Of a stretch of 7,379 bases of DNA, positions 1 through 7,312 are shown piece by piece. How positions within the stretch are numbered: the stretch's first letter is position 1; every line of letters begins with the position of its first letter. Origin of the DNA: an uncultured Chryseolinea sp. (GTDB lineage Bacteria > Bacteroidota > Bacteroidia > Cytophagales > Cyclobacteriaceae); assembly GCA_946478915.1 (NCBI GenBank), contig CAMLER010000240.1, forward strand, positions 1 through 7,379, written 5' to 3'. Under the pieces are notes generated by a model. It saw nothing but the letters and a program-made list of their open reading frames with translations. It did not search any database and was not told where the DNA came from. The translations under genes and the position numbers were made by a program.

Positions 1-687
1 AAGAGTTATGCAGAGAAACTAAAACTCCGAATGCTTGGAGTTCGATACCGCGAAGGAAGCGGTACCACAGGAAAAACTTTCGAGGCTGAGTTGGGTGTTG
101 CAGATAGCCTACTAGTTGGTAACATACGTGTTTTCAATGTAGTGTTTCAGGTTTTGCCTGATGAAGTCTTGTCATTCCCAACATTCGATTATTCGATGAA
201 TGGAATCATTGGTTTTCCTGTGATCGCAGCGTGGAAGCGTTTTCGAATTGACCAGAATCGTAAGATTCATATGCTAAACAACCCGATATTACCGTCGTTG
301 AAAAACCTAGCTTTTGAAGGATCAGCAATGGTAGTCTGCGCCGGCACCGATACTGACACGCTTACTTTTTACATCGATTCTGGCGCAAACACCACTCAAT
401 TATTTTCAAACTTTTTCGTTAAGCATAAGTCCATGGTAAAAGAAATCGCTGGTATTGATACCATCGAAGTTGGCGGTGTGGGCGGTCTTGCAAAAAAGGA
501 AATATATACCCTTCCGACTTTCACTCTCCATATAGGCGACAAAAGCGCAGCGCTAGAAAATATTGAGGTATTAACTCAACCGACGTATCCGGGGCAAAAA
601 TACTATGGCAATTTAGGTCAGGATGTTTTCAGTGCATTTGATGCGATAACCTTTGATTTTGATGAGATGTCATTCTCATTTGAATAG
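1..687 (+). CDS. Retropepsin-like aspartyl protease, 5'-truncated by the window edge
   Basis: The reading frame is open from base 1, and no start is convincing at the first ATG (base 31), so the true start lies upstream. About 228 residues of the C-terminal part are visible. Counting from the ATG at 31, residues 59-64 (IIGFPV) match the hydrophobic-glycine motif that closes the first lobe of pepsin-like folds. Residues 112-120 (TFYIDSGAN) give the second-lobe catalytic DSGA motif, with Asp116 as the predicted nucleophile-activating residue. Residues 193-200 (GNLGQDVF) give the matching second-lobe GxxGxD(V/L)F element, followed by the usual FDFDxMxF ending. The first-lobe D(S/T)G should lie just outside the window. 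Bacteroidota proteins of this type are usually exported, often with a PDZ domain or repeats, but the signal peptide is not visible here. The gene converges on the metal-efflux operon with a 33-bp gap and is probably unrelated to it. The family call is firm; substrate and function are unknown. Confidence 0.82.
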   Translation, partial: KSYAEKLKLRMLGVRYREGSGTTGKTFEAELGVADSLLVGNIRVFNVVFQVLPDEVLSFPTFDYSMNGIIGFPVIAAWKRFRIDQNRKIHMLNNPILPSLKNLAFEGSAMVVCAGTDTDTLTFYIDSGANTTQLFSNFFVKHKSMVKEIAGIDTIEVGGVGGLAKKEIYTLPTFTLHIGDKSAALENIEVLTQPTYPGQKYYGNLGQDVFSAFDAITFDFDEMSFSFE

Positions 688-720
688 TCTGCCTTCTCTG
701 TCGTTTAGATATTTTAATCC

Positions 721-1866
721 TCACTCCTCGGAATTTTTCAGCTTCATCAACAAGCTGTACGCATTTTTTGTCACCACTTGCTTGTCTTGAAGGTCGGTAA
801 GTACTTCGGCGTAGCCATCGTATATCTTTCCAATTTCAACAGGAGTCATTTCGAATTGATCACTACCATATTTGGTGAACACATACGGTTTGTTCTCCCA
901 ATTGACGATCGCGTCTTCCGGAACCGATTGAACCTCGCCTTCGGAGATCGCCAGGTCGGCTGTAATAAACATACCTGGGAAAAGATCACTATCCGCCCGT
1001 TCGAAATCGCAATGAATTTCACTCGAACGATCCGCGTTTATGGATCGGTTGATCGTGTGAATTGTGGCGAAATACTCCTTGCCCGGTCTGGCTGGTGACG
1101 TGATTTTTATTTTCTGTCCCGAAGCAAGATATGGCAGATCCTTCTCAAAAACATTAAGGCTGGCGTGAAGGGTATTTTCATCGGTCAGCTCAAACAATGT
1201 CTCTGTAGAATTGACATACTTTCCAACGCTGGCGTTGATACCTGACACATAGCCTTCGATCGGAGAATAAATGTTTACAGACCTGGAGATTTTTTCCTCG
1301 TTCAGTTTTTCCGGCGCAATGTTGATCAAACGCAATTTTTCCTCCAGCGATTTCACCACAATCTTTTGACTTGTATACTCGCTGCTTGTTTGCTGGAATG
1401 TCTTATCGCTGATTGATTTATCAGTATTCAGATTTTGTTGACGCTCAAAGTCCAGCTCCAGGAATTTTAGCCTTGTCTTTGCCATCAGATAATCCTGCTG
1501 CATCTGGATATACTGCGGATCCTCCATCACTACCAGTAGCGATCCTCGTTTTACTTTGGATCCCGGATAAAGATCCATCTTTTTCACAAAGCCTCCGAAT
1601 GGATTGCTAACGTATACCCTATTTGCCGGCGCAACATCAACCACGCCATTAACTTTAATGGTTGATTTCATTGATCTTAATACGGGCTTTCCTAAATCAA
1701 TCTCCGCGTTTTTGATCTGGACCGACGTCAGACGGACCAGATTGCCATTAGATTGCTCTGGCAACAAACGTTCATCCTGTTTTGGTTCATTGCTGCATTG
1801 AAAGGTTAGCAACGCCAGAAGTGCCAACGCTATTGAATTCTTTATCATGATTTCTTTATTTTTCAT
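721..1866 (-). CDS. czcB: Efflux RND periplasmic adaptor (membrane fusion protein), CzcB/CusB type
   Basis: This 381-residue protein is the periplasmic bridge between an RND pump and an outer-membrane channel. Residues 8-23 form a hydrophobic signal segment ending at Cys24. The lipobox-like TFQC is not canonical, so lipidation is likely but unproven. Residues 84-118 (including NPFGGFVKKM and PGSKVKRG) and 196-228 (including YSPIEGYVSG and VGKYV) are the two halves of the lipoyl-like barrel-sandwich domain. Residues 120-190 between them are charged and helical, as expected for the coiled-coil hairpin. Residues 232-308 fit the beta-barrel (with the LFPGMF motif), and 312-381 the membrane-proximal domain. 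I see no N-terminal methionine cluster like the one CusB uses for Cu(I). The start codon overlaps the fusion gene's stop as ATGA, with a weak AGGG upstream, which points to translational coupling. A second in-frame ATG at residue 7 is possible. The symbol is by family resemblance only; the metal is not shown. Confidence 0.9.
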   Translation of the reverse strand: MKNKEIMIKNSIALALLALLTFQCSNEPKQDERLLPEQSNGNLVRLTSVQIKNAEIDLGKPVLRSMKSTIKVNGVVDVAPANRVYVSNPFGGFVKKMDLYPGSKVKRGSLLVVMEDPQYIQMQQDYLMAKTRLKFLELDFERQQNLNTDKSISDKTFQQTSSEYTSQKIVVKSLEEKLRLINIAPEKLNEEKISRSVNIYSPIEGYVSGINASVGKYVNSTETLFELTDENTLHASLNVFEKDLPYLASGQKIKITSPARPGKEYFATIHTINRSINADRSSEIHCDFERADSDLFPGMFITADLAISEGEVQSVPEDAIVNWENKPYVFTKYGSDQFEMTPVEIGKIYDGYAEVLTDLQDKQVVTKNAYSLLMKLKNSEE

Positions 1867-4800
1867 TTGCCCTGAAGTTCTTCGATAGAAAAGGCGATTT
1901 CATTCCGCCTCTGAATAGTATTTAAGTAGCGTGATTTAATTTCGATGGACTGATTTACAAGAATTACCCACTCCAGATAGCTTATTTCACCGCTGTCAAG
2001 TCTCTTCGATGCTGCATTTAGAATAGCATCGGATGTCACTTGCAATGATCGATCATAGTCTGCAACTTGTCTTGATGCCTCGGCGAATAATCGTAACTGA
2101 TTTGCGAGCTGGGTCTTAACTTTTCGCCGTTCGGCGATAGCGGCCATGTCCTGAATCTCGAGCTGCACTCGAGCTGCCTGGATGCGTGCACGCTGTGCCC
2201 AATTAAAAATGGGAATGCTAAGGCCAAACGACCAATATGTAAAACGATCGCTTCGATCGAAGTACCGTTCCTGCGTACCTACCATTTGAGGGCCGGTTAT
2301 ACTTAAATTATTATATCCAAAGGTTAGATCCGGTAATAGTTGGCTCCGTTCGAGTTTGTGCTCCAGGTGCTTTTGGTTCCGCATTGCATTATACAATTTG
2401 ACGGATGGCGATGCCGTTGTCGTCGTGTCACCAATTTCAATTGGATATAGGATACCGTCATTTTTCAACCCAAGAGTTTGCTGTGTTCCCAGGAGGATTT
2501 GAAACTCCAACATTTTTACATCTTGCTCGGCGATCGCCTGATTCAACTGATTCCTGGCTTGCTGATGTTGATGAAGCGCTGTAGAATTCTCAAGCACGTC
2601 CGCATCTCCCAGGGAGAAGCGTCTTTCTGTTTTCTGACGGAACTGTGCGTATATCGAGTCCGCTGTTTTTAACAATTCAACCCGATGCTCTGAAATGATC
2701 AGGTCAAAGAACCTTCGCTTTACCTCGGCTGTCAGCTGAGTTTCATTTAGCTTCAATCTGAGCTCACTAATCTCAACATTTGAATTGTTGACTTTATTTT
2801 TCTTGCTATAAACCGTTGGGAATTGGATTGATTGCATTATTGAAAACTTCGAATCATCTGCCCAGCTGTTCATTTGACCATATTCCACTGAAAGGTCTGT
2901 TTGATCAAGGTCAAACGATGTCTTCTTTAATTTCTCATAATATTCCTTGTTCAGTCTTGACATCTGTATCTCGGGATTTCCCGTCAGCGCAATGTTCACT
3001 GCCTCATCTACCGTTACTCTTTGCTGAGCAACAGTGACCAGAGGACTGATCAGACAGAGCAATATTATCACCGCGGTTAATGGTTTCGGTTTGTTGAGCG
3101 ATGCGCGGCCCTCGACGAGATTATACAATACCGGCAGAACAAACAATGTTAAAAGCGTTGAGATGATTAATCCCCCTATAACAACTGTAGCAAGAGGCTT
3201 CTGCACTTCTGCGCCTGCGCCTTTGCTTAGCGCCATGGGTATGAAACCCAGGGAGGGAACTAACGCTGTCATAAGGATTGCGCGCAACTTCGTTTTTGTA
3301 GCGTGAACGATGATTCGCCGGGTGTCGCTCCATCCTTCATTCTTTAGTCGGGTAAATTCCGACACCAACAAGATCCCGTTTAAAACCGCCACGCCAAATA
3401 GCGCAATGAATCCGACACCAGCACTAATACTAAAAGGCATATCTCGTATCCACAATGAGAAAATTCCTCCCATTGCAGAAAGCGGGATAGCGCTGTAAAT
3501 GAGAAGTCCAAGCTTTACTGAGCCGAACGCAAAATATAGCAGAAGAAAAATAAGCAATAGTGCAACAGGGACTACGATCGCTAACCGGTCTCGTGCGGCA
3601 TTGAGATTCTCGAACGCTCCTCCATAAGTAATGGAATATCCTGCGGGAAGGCGCAAGTCGCGATCAACTTTCTCCTGAAGTTCTTCAACAATAGATTGCA
3701 CATCGCGGCCCGTAACATTAAATCCTACGATTATCCTTCGCCTTGTATTTTCTCTTTGAATCTGATTCGGCCCGATTATTTCCTCAACTTTTGCCACCAG
3801 TGATAAAGGCACTTGGGTATGCTCATTCATGGGTATTAATAGATTTTCTATATCTGTTACACTTTTCCGTGCCTCTTTCTCCAGCCTGACCACAACGTCA
3901 AACCGTTTTTCACCTTCGTAAACAACGCCTGCTGTTTGGCCGGCGAACGCTGCATTAACGGTCTTGTTGATGTCCCGGATAGTTAACCCATACATGGCCA
4001 TTGCATCACGATTGTAGGTAATAACAACCTGTGGCATACCGGTTACGGTTTCAACATAGAGGTCGGTGGCACCTTGCACCTGGTTGACCGTTTCTCCTAA
4101 CCGATGTGCGTATAGTGCGAGCGTGTCAAGATTCTCGCCGAAGATCTTGCAGACCACATCCTGCCTGGCGCCCGTCATTAATTCATTAAAACGCATCTGC
4201 ACAGGAAATTGAAATCCGATGCTTACGCCTGGAACATCTTCCAATTCTTCCGACATCTTAGCAGCCAGCTCATCGAAGGTAGATGCGGACGTCCATTCGC
4301 TCTTCTCTTTCAGGATCACCATCATATCACTTGCTTCAAGCGGCATTGGATCGACCGGGATTTCGGAGCTACCGATCTTCGTTACAACTTTTTCAACTTC
4401 GGGGAATCTGTCCACGAGTATTTTGGCTGTCTTTTGGGTTGTGTTAATTGTATTGGTTAGGCTACTGCCGGTGAGCAATCTTGTCTCTACCGCAAAGTCA
4501 CCTTCCTCCAATTCAGGTATAAACTCTCCTCCCAACCTCATTAACACAAATGCAGATAGACCAAACGTTATCAGCGTAATGGCTATCGTTGTCTTGGGAA
4601 TATTTAGAACGTTTTTAACCAGTGGTTGATATCTCCGCTCAAGCCATGACATCATTTTGTCTGCCATTGTCCTGTTATGGCTGATCTTTTTGCTGAGAAA
4701 CAGCGAGCTTACCATAGGAACGTATGTAATGGAAAGAAGAAAAGCGCCCAGTATAGCGAAAGCTACCGTGTAGGCCATCGGCTTGAACATCTTGCCTTCG

Positions 4801-6215
4801 ATTCCCTCTAATGTTAATATCGGTATGTAAACAACAAGAATTATGATCTGACTGAATGCGGCGGATTTAATCATCGATCCCGAGGAACGTTCCACCTCAG
4901 CGTTCATCTGTTGCTGATTGAGCAAGCCAACCGTTGCAAATTGTTTGGAGTGATGGAAGCGATGAAGGATGGCCTCGACAATGATGACTGAACCATCGAC
5001 TATAAGACCGAAGTCAATTGCGCCCAGGCTCATGATGTTTCCACCTACTCCGAATTCGTTCATGAGTATAATGGCGAAAAGCATCGATAATGGGATCACT
5101 GAAGAAACTATCAAACCGGCACGGAGATTTCCCAGGAAGAACACCAATACAAATACCACAATTAGGGCTCCTTCGATGAGATTTGTTCGAACGGTTTTAA
5201 TGGCATTGTTCACCATTTTGGTGCGGTCGAGGAATGGCTCAATGACGACACCTTCGGGAAGAGTCTGTTGTATTTCGGCGATCTTCTTCTTTACATTTTT
5301 AATGACGGAGGATGAATTTTCGCCCTTGAGCATCATCACCACTGCTCCAGCCACTTCAATTTGGCCATTGAAGGTCATGGCGCCGTAACGCGTCGCGTAG
5401 CCTAGCCCTATCGTAGCAACGTCTTTCATGAGAACAGGGATGCCGTTTGAAAGTCGTTTCACGACGATCTTTTCAATATCCGAAACTCCTTTGGTCAGGC
5501 CCTCTGTTCTGATGTATAATACGGTCGGCCCCTTTTCAATGTAAGCGCCACCAGTATTTTCGTTGTTGTCTTCAAGGGCATTGAAAATATCTGTGATGGT
5601 GACTCCATAAGCCTTGAGGTTGTCCGTTCGTACTGCTATCTCATACTGTTTCAACCGGCCACCGAAACTGCTAACCTCAGCTACGCCAGGTGTACCCAAT
5701 AATTGTCTTCGTACGATCCAATCCTGTATTGTCCTCAGCTCCATCGCGTCGTAGCGATGTTCATAGCCAGGTTTGGGCCGGATAACGTATTGATATATTT
5801 CGCCGAGACCCGTAGTTACCGGGGCCATTTCGGGCGACCCGATCCCTTCAGGAATGGTGGCTCTAACTTGCGTTAACCGTTCGGCAATCTGTTGACGAGC
5901 CCAATAAATATCTACATCGTCGTTGAAAACAACGGTAACCAGGGAGAGACCAAACCGCGAAAAACTCCTGATGTTGTGAAGACCTGGAATGTTGCTGCAT
6001 GATTGTTCGATGGGAAAAGTTATCAGACGTTCTACGTCTGTTGCACCCAATGCAGGAGAAACCGTTATTACCTGAATCTGGTTGTCGGTAATGTCAGGCA
6101 CCGCATCGATCGGCAAACGCGTTAGTTCATACGTTCCCCATCCAATGAGTGCAACTATAAAGATTGAAATGATCAGCTTGTTCTCTATGGAGAAGCGAAT
6201 AATCCTGTTAAGCAT
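1863..6215 (-). CDS. czcA: CzcA/CusA-family heavy-metal RND pump fused to a TolC-family outer-membrane channel
   Basis: This 1450-residue protein joins two proteins that are usually separate. Residues 1-1035 form a complete heavy-metal RND pump: TM1 at about 13-33, first periplasmic loop to about 345, TM2-TM6 at about 346-506, TM7 at 541-560, second loop 561-875 and TM8-TM12 at about 877-1033. TM4 reads DFGLIVDGSVIIVE, giving Asp401, Asp407 and Glu414, the proton-relay pattern of CzcA-type divalent-cation pumps. Aligned from memory, the three CusA Cu(I) methionines are replaced by Glu577, Ala628 and Glu678. Residues 1046-1063 are hydrophobic and signal-peptide-like. Residues 1066-1450 are a TolC-family channel with two repeated halves, each with a strand-turn element (SIMQSIQFP near 1126, LSIPIF near 1332) followed by long helices. 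There is no frameshift and no in-frame ATG near the junction. The start has no Shine-Dalgarno sequence, which is usual in Bacteroidota. Likely role: proton-driven export of Zn, Co, Cd or Ni; the metal is inferred. Confidence 0.93.
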   Translation of the reverse strand: MLNRIIRFSIENKLIISIFIVALIGWGTYELTRLPIDAVPDITDNQIQVITVSPALGATDVERLITFPIEQSCSNIPGLHNIRSFSRFGLSLVTVVFNDDVDIYWARQQIAERLTQVRATIPEGIGSPEMAPVTTGLGEIYQYVIRPKPGYEHRYDAMELRTIQDWIVRRQLLGTPGVAEVSSFGGRLKQYEIAVRTDNLKAYGVTITDIFNALEDNNENTGGAYIEKGPTVLYIRTEGLTKGVSDIEKIVVKRLSNGIPVLMKDVATIGLGYATRYGAMTFNGQIEVAGAVVMMLKGENSSSVIKNVKKKIAEIQQTLPEGVVIEPFLDRTKMVNNAIKTVRTNLIEGALIVVFVLVFFLGNLRAGLIVSSVIPLSMLFAIILMNEFGVGGNIMSLGAIDFGLIVDGSVIIVEAILHRFHHSKQFATVGLLNQQQMNAEVERSSGSMIKSAAFSQIIILVVYIPILTLEGIEGKMFKPMAYTVAFAILGAFLLSITYVPMVSSLFLSKKISHNRTMADKMMSWLERRYQPLVKNVLNIPKTTIAITLITFGLSAFVLMRLGGEFIPELEEGDFAVETRLLTGSSLTNTINTTQKTAKILVDRFPEVEKVVTKIGSSEIPVDPMPLEASDMMVILKEKSEWTSASTFDELAAKMSEELEDVPGVSIGFQFPVQMRFNELMTGARQDVVCKIFGENLDTLALYAHRLGETVNQVQGATDLYVETVTGMPQVVITYNRDAMAMYGLTIRDINKTVNAAFAGQTAGVVYEGEKRFDVVVRLEKEARKSVTDIENLLIPMNEHTQVPLSLVAKVEEIIGPNQIQRENTRRRIIVGFNVTGRDVQSIVEELQEKVDRDLRLPAGYSITYGGAFENLNAARDRLAIVVPVALLLIFLLLYFAFGSVKLGLLIYSAIPLSAMGGIFSLWIRDMPFSISAGVGFIALFGVAVLNGILLVSEFTRLKNEGWSDTRRIIVHATKTKLRAILMTALVPSLGFIPMALSKGAGAEVQKPLATVVIGGLIISTLLTLFVLPVLYNLVEGRASLNKPKPLTAVIILLCLISPLVTVAQQRVTVDEAVNIALTGNPEIQMSRLNKEYYEKLKKTSFDLDQTDLSVEYGQMNSWADDSKFSIMQSIQFPTVYSKKNKVNNSNVEISELRLKLNETQLTAEVKRRFFDLIISEHRVELLKTADSIYAQFRQKTERRFSLGDADVLENSTALHQHQQARNQLNQAIAEQDVKMLEFQILLGTQQTLGLKNDGILYPIEIGDTTTTASPSVKLYNAMRNQKHLEHKLERSQLLPDLTFGYNNLSITGPQMVGTQERYFDRSDRFTYWSFGLSIPIFNWAQRARIQAARVQLEIQDMAAIAERRKVKTQLANQLRLFAEASRQVADYDRSLQVTSDAILNAASKRLDSGEISYLEWVILVNQSIEIKSRYLNTIQRRNEIAFSIEELQGK
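3026..3080 (-). other. Internal signal-peptide-like segment at the RND/TolC junction
   Basis: This region encodes residues 1046-1064 of the fusion. A short basic linker (NKPKP, 1041-1045) precedes a hydrophobic run of about 17 residues that ends in TVAQQ. The mature-like start of a TolC-family channel (RVTVDEAVNIAL) follows at once. Basic flank, hydrophobic core, a small residue at -1 (Ala1063) and Thr at -3 look like a type I signal peptide that has lost its own start codon. The RND domain ends in the cytoplasm after TM12, so this segment would act as a thirteenth crossing that carries the channel domain into the periplasm. Cleavage after Ala1063 is an inference. Confidence 0.65.
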
Positions 6216-6287
6216 GGATTTTAATTATTGAAATGAGTAGATGTGCAAGTCACTTACGCGAATTGCAATAATTGAAAACAAGGATGC

Positions 6288-6668
6288 TTAAAACAGTCGA
6301 GGGGGCTTGAACAACGAACCGAGATGGCTCGAGGAATGGTCTTCAGAATTGGTTACGAGATATCTTTGATTTGAAGGGAAGTCGTAAAAATTAAATTGGG
6401 AAGGTTGATTCAGAAATAGCGCTGTGCCTGATTGACTGAAATCAACCTTTTTAAACGGCAATTGCATATCTCTTTCATGGTCGTTGTCGTTGATGTCCTT
6501 GCCCCCATAATGCATGGAAAGAAACTCAATGACTGTAATTTCCGGACCCCTTTGCTGATGTTCAAAATAATGCACAATCAGAACAGGGACTTTGAAAATA
6601 TGCTGTAGCGACAAGCTATTAATAGCCACTAATATCAGCAAAACAAGCATGAAACTCCTGTTCTTCAC
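6288..6668 (-). CDS. Small exported His/Asp/Glu-rich protein, first gene of the metal-efflux operon
   Basis: The protein is 126 residues from a GTG start. Residues 2-5 are basic (KNRS) and residues 6-21 are hydrophobic, so it is probably exported, or held by an uncleaved N-terminal helix. The exported part has seven histidines (23, 33, 37, 53, 64, 111, 115) and no cysteine. A dense acidic-histidine stretch at 53-67 (HYGGKDINDNDHERD) is followed by LPF, and the C-terminus ends SLFKPPRLF. From memory it resembles an uncharacterised Bacteroidota family of similar size with an HYxEH...FLxxHY...D...DMxLPF layout, often beside CzcA-type pumps. It lies 72 bp upstream of the pump gene on the same strand and right behind the promoter. 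A periplasmic metal-binding or sensing role is inferred. A rival start is the ATG at 6650 (120 residues), which has AGGAG at 6655-6659 only 4 nt upstream. I prefer the GTG because the later start would lose the basic n-region of the signal. Confidence 0.72.
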   Translation of the reverse strand: MKNRSFMLVLLILVAINSLSLQHIFKVPVLIVHYFEHQQRGPEITVIEFLSMHYGGKDINDNDHERDMQLPFKKVDFSQSGTALFLNQPSQFNFYDFPSNQRYLVTNSEDHSSSHLGSLFKPPRLF

Positions 6669-6672
6669 GGTG

Positions 6673-6703
6673 CAAAGGTACTAATTCCCACCTAGGCGAC
6701 AAC
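6673..6703 (-). promoter_or_regulatory. Bacteroidota-type promoter of the efflux operon
   Basis: Read on the minus strand, the -7 box TACCTTTG (6680-6673) matches the TAnnTTTG consensus fully. GTTG (6703-6700) lies exactly 19 bases upstream and matches three of the four bases of the TTTG -33 box. Only CACC separates the -7 box from the GTG at 6668, so transcription should begin at or within a few bases of that codon. Spacing and orientation fit transcription of the small exported protein, pump fusion and adaptor as one unit. No regulator-binding site is assigned. Confidence 0.7.
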
Positions 6704-6905
6704 ACAATATGGGGTTAAAAAGTGCCGTTCAAAATCTATTTGGGGCACGAAAAACATTATGTACTCCGGGATGTAAGCCGGAAGTCTCCTTTTGTTCAGA
6801 CTTGGACTCGAAGCGAACCTTAGGTTTTCCAGATGAACAATAATGTAACTGAATTTACTGTGACGATTTTTGTTAACTTATTATTTCATTTCAACACCGT
6901 TAGCT

Positions 6906-7301
6906 ATGAACAAAAGTACACAAGCGATCGAGCAACTAAATCATGTCACGTCTGTCGTACTTGACGCAGCGATCATGGTTCACAAGGAAATGGGACCCGG
7001 TCTGCTTGAATCAATTTATCATCACTGTTTAGTAAAGGAACTTCGGAACAGAGGCCTTCGCGTAGAACCTTTAGTAGTAATTCCCCTTAAGTACCGAGGC
7101 CAATTGATAAATAAAGATTATGTTATCGATCTGCTGGTTGAGGGTGAGATTATCGTGGAGTTAAAAGCAATTGAGTGCTTGCTTCCTGTCCACGAGGCTC
7201 AGATCATCAGCTATTTGCGGCTTGCAGATAAGTGTATCGGTTTGCTTATCAATTTTAATGTGCCGTTACTAAAGCAGAGTTTTCGGAGGTTTGTGAATTA
7301 G
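6906..7301 (+). CDS. GxxExxY family protein with PD-(D/E)XK nuclease-like fold
   Basis: The protein is 131 residues from the ATG at 6906. Starting there gives the usual family length; the frame can be extended to a TTG at 6870, but those 12 extra residues look non-native. The signature is Gly32-Leu-Leu-Glu35-Ser-Ile-Tyr38, preceded by the typical helix ending VHKEMGPG. Asp75 in YVIDLLV, then Glu85 and Lys87 in IIVELKAIE, form the D-x9-E-x-K core of PD-(D/E)XK nucleases. Gln99, Tyr103 and Arg105 in QIISYLRL complete the conserved C-terminal helix, followed by GLLINFNVP and a final arginine pair. All core residues are present, so the gene looks intact. The family is widespread in environmental bacteria, often in several copies, and I know of no settled function; nuclease activity is inferred from the fold. 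It is transcribed away from the efflux operon, no clear promoter was found for it, and a CACAGAG palindrome begins 11 bases after its stop. Confidence 0.87.
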   Translation: MNKSTQAIEQLNHVTSVVLDAAIMVHKEMGPGLLESIYHHCLVKELRNRGLRVEPLVVIPLKYRGQLINKDYVIDLLVEGEIIVELKAIECLLPVHEAQIISYLRLADKCIGLLINFNVPLLKQSFRRFVN

Positions 7302-7312
7302 ATTTAAATTTC

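Noticed and set aside
688..720. Bidirectional terminator between the convergent protease and adaptor genes
   Set aside because: The 33-base gap has T-rich stretches but I could find no stem that would form a convincing hairpin.
2157..2178. 11-bp tandem duplication (CTCGAGCTGCA then CTCGAGCTGCC)
   Set aside because: It sits in the channel domain's coding region, where the encoded residues fit the family's conserved helix start. The length is not a multiple of three, so a recent in-frame duplication is unlikely.
2242..2262. Two CGATCG palindromes close together
   Set aside because: They lie in coding sequence, CGATCG-like words recur across the window, and no wider symmetry is seen.
3026..3110. 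The pump-channel fusion as a sequencing error or two separate genes
   Set aside because: The frame runs on with no stop, no homopolymer at the junction and no internal ATG, and both domains are complete. Similar fusions are, to my knowledge, present in other Bacteroidota.
4219..4629. A 136-codon open frame on the plus strand, antisense to the pump gene
   Set aside because: It lies wholly within the coding region of the RND domain, its translation shows no family motif, and the minus-strand protein is conserved throughout.
4969..5388. A 139-codon open frame on the plus strand, antisense to the pump gene
   Set aside because: It is a shadow of the conserved TM2-TM4 part of the pump; its product is low-complexity (Thr, Ile, Pro, Met-rich) with no recognisable domain.
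6722..6748. GTGCC...GGCAC inverted repeat in the divergent intergenic region as an operator
   Set aside because: The arms are only 5 bp around a 17-base loop, which is expected by chance; no regulator gene is present to support it.
6763..6785. ACTCCGG...CCGGAAGT hairpin as a terminator or regulatory stem
   Set aside because: The stem is short with a bulge and is not placed after any gene end in the window.
6821..6828. TAGGTTTT as a -7 box for the GxxExxY gene
   Set aside because: It matches five of six fixed consensus bases, but no TTTG lies at 19-base spacing upstream, so it is no better than chance.
6870..6905. TTG start at 6870 for the GxxExxY gene
   Set aside because: It adds 12 residues unlike the family's N-terminus, whereas the ATG at 6906 gives the usual length and start.
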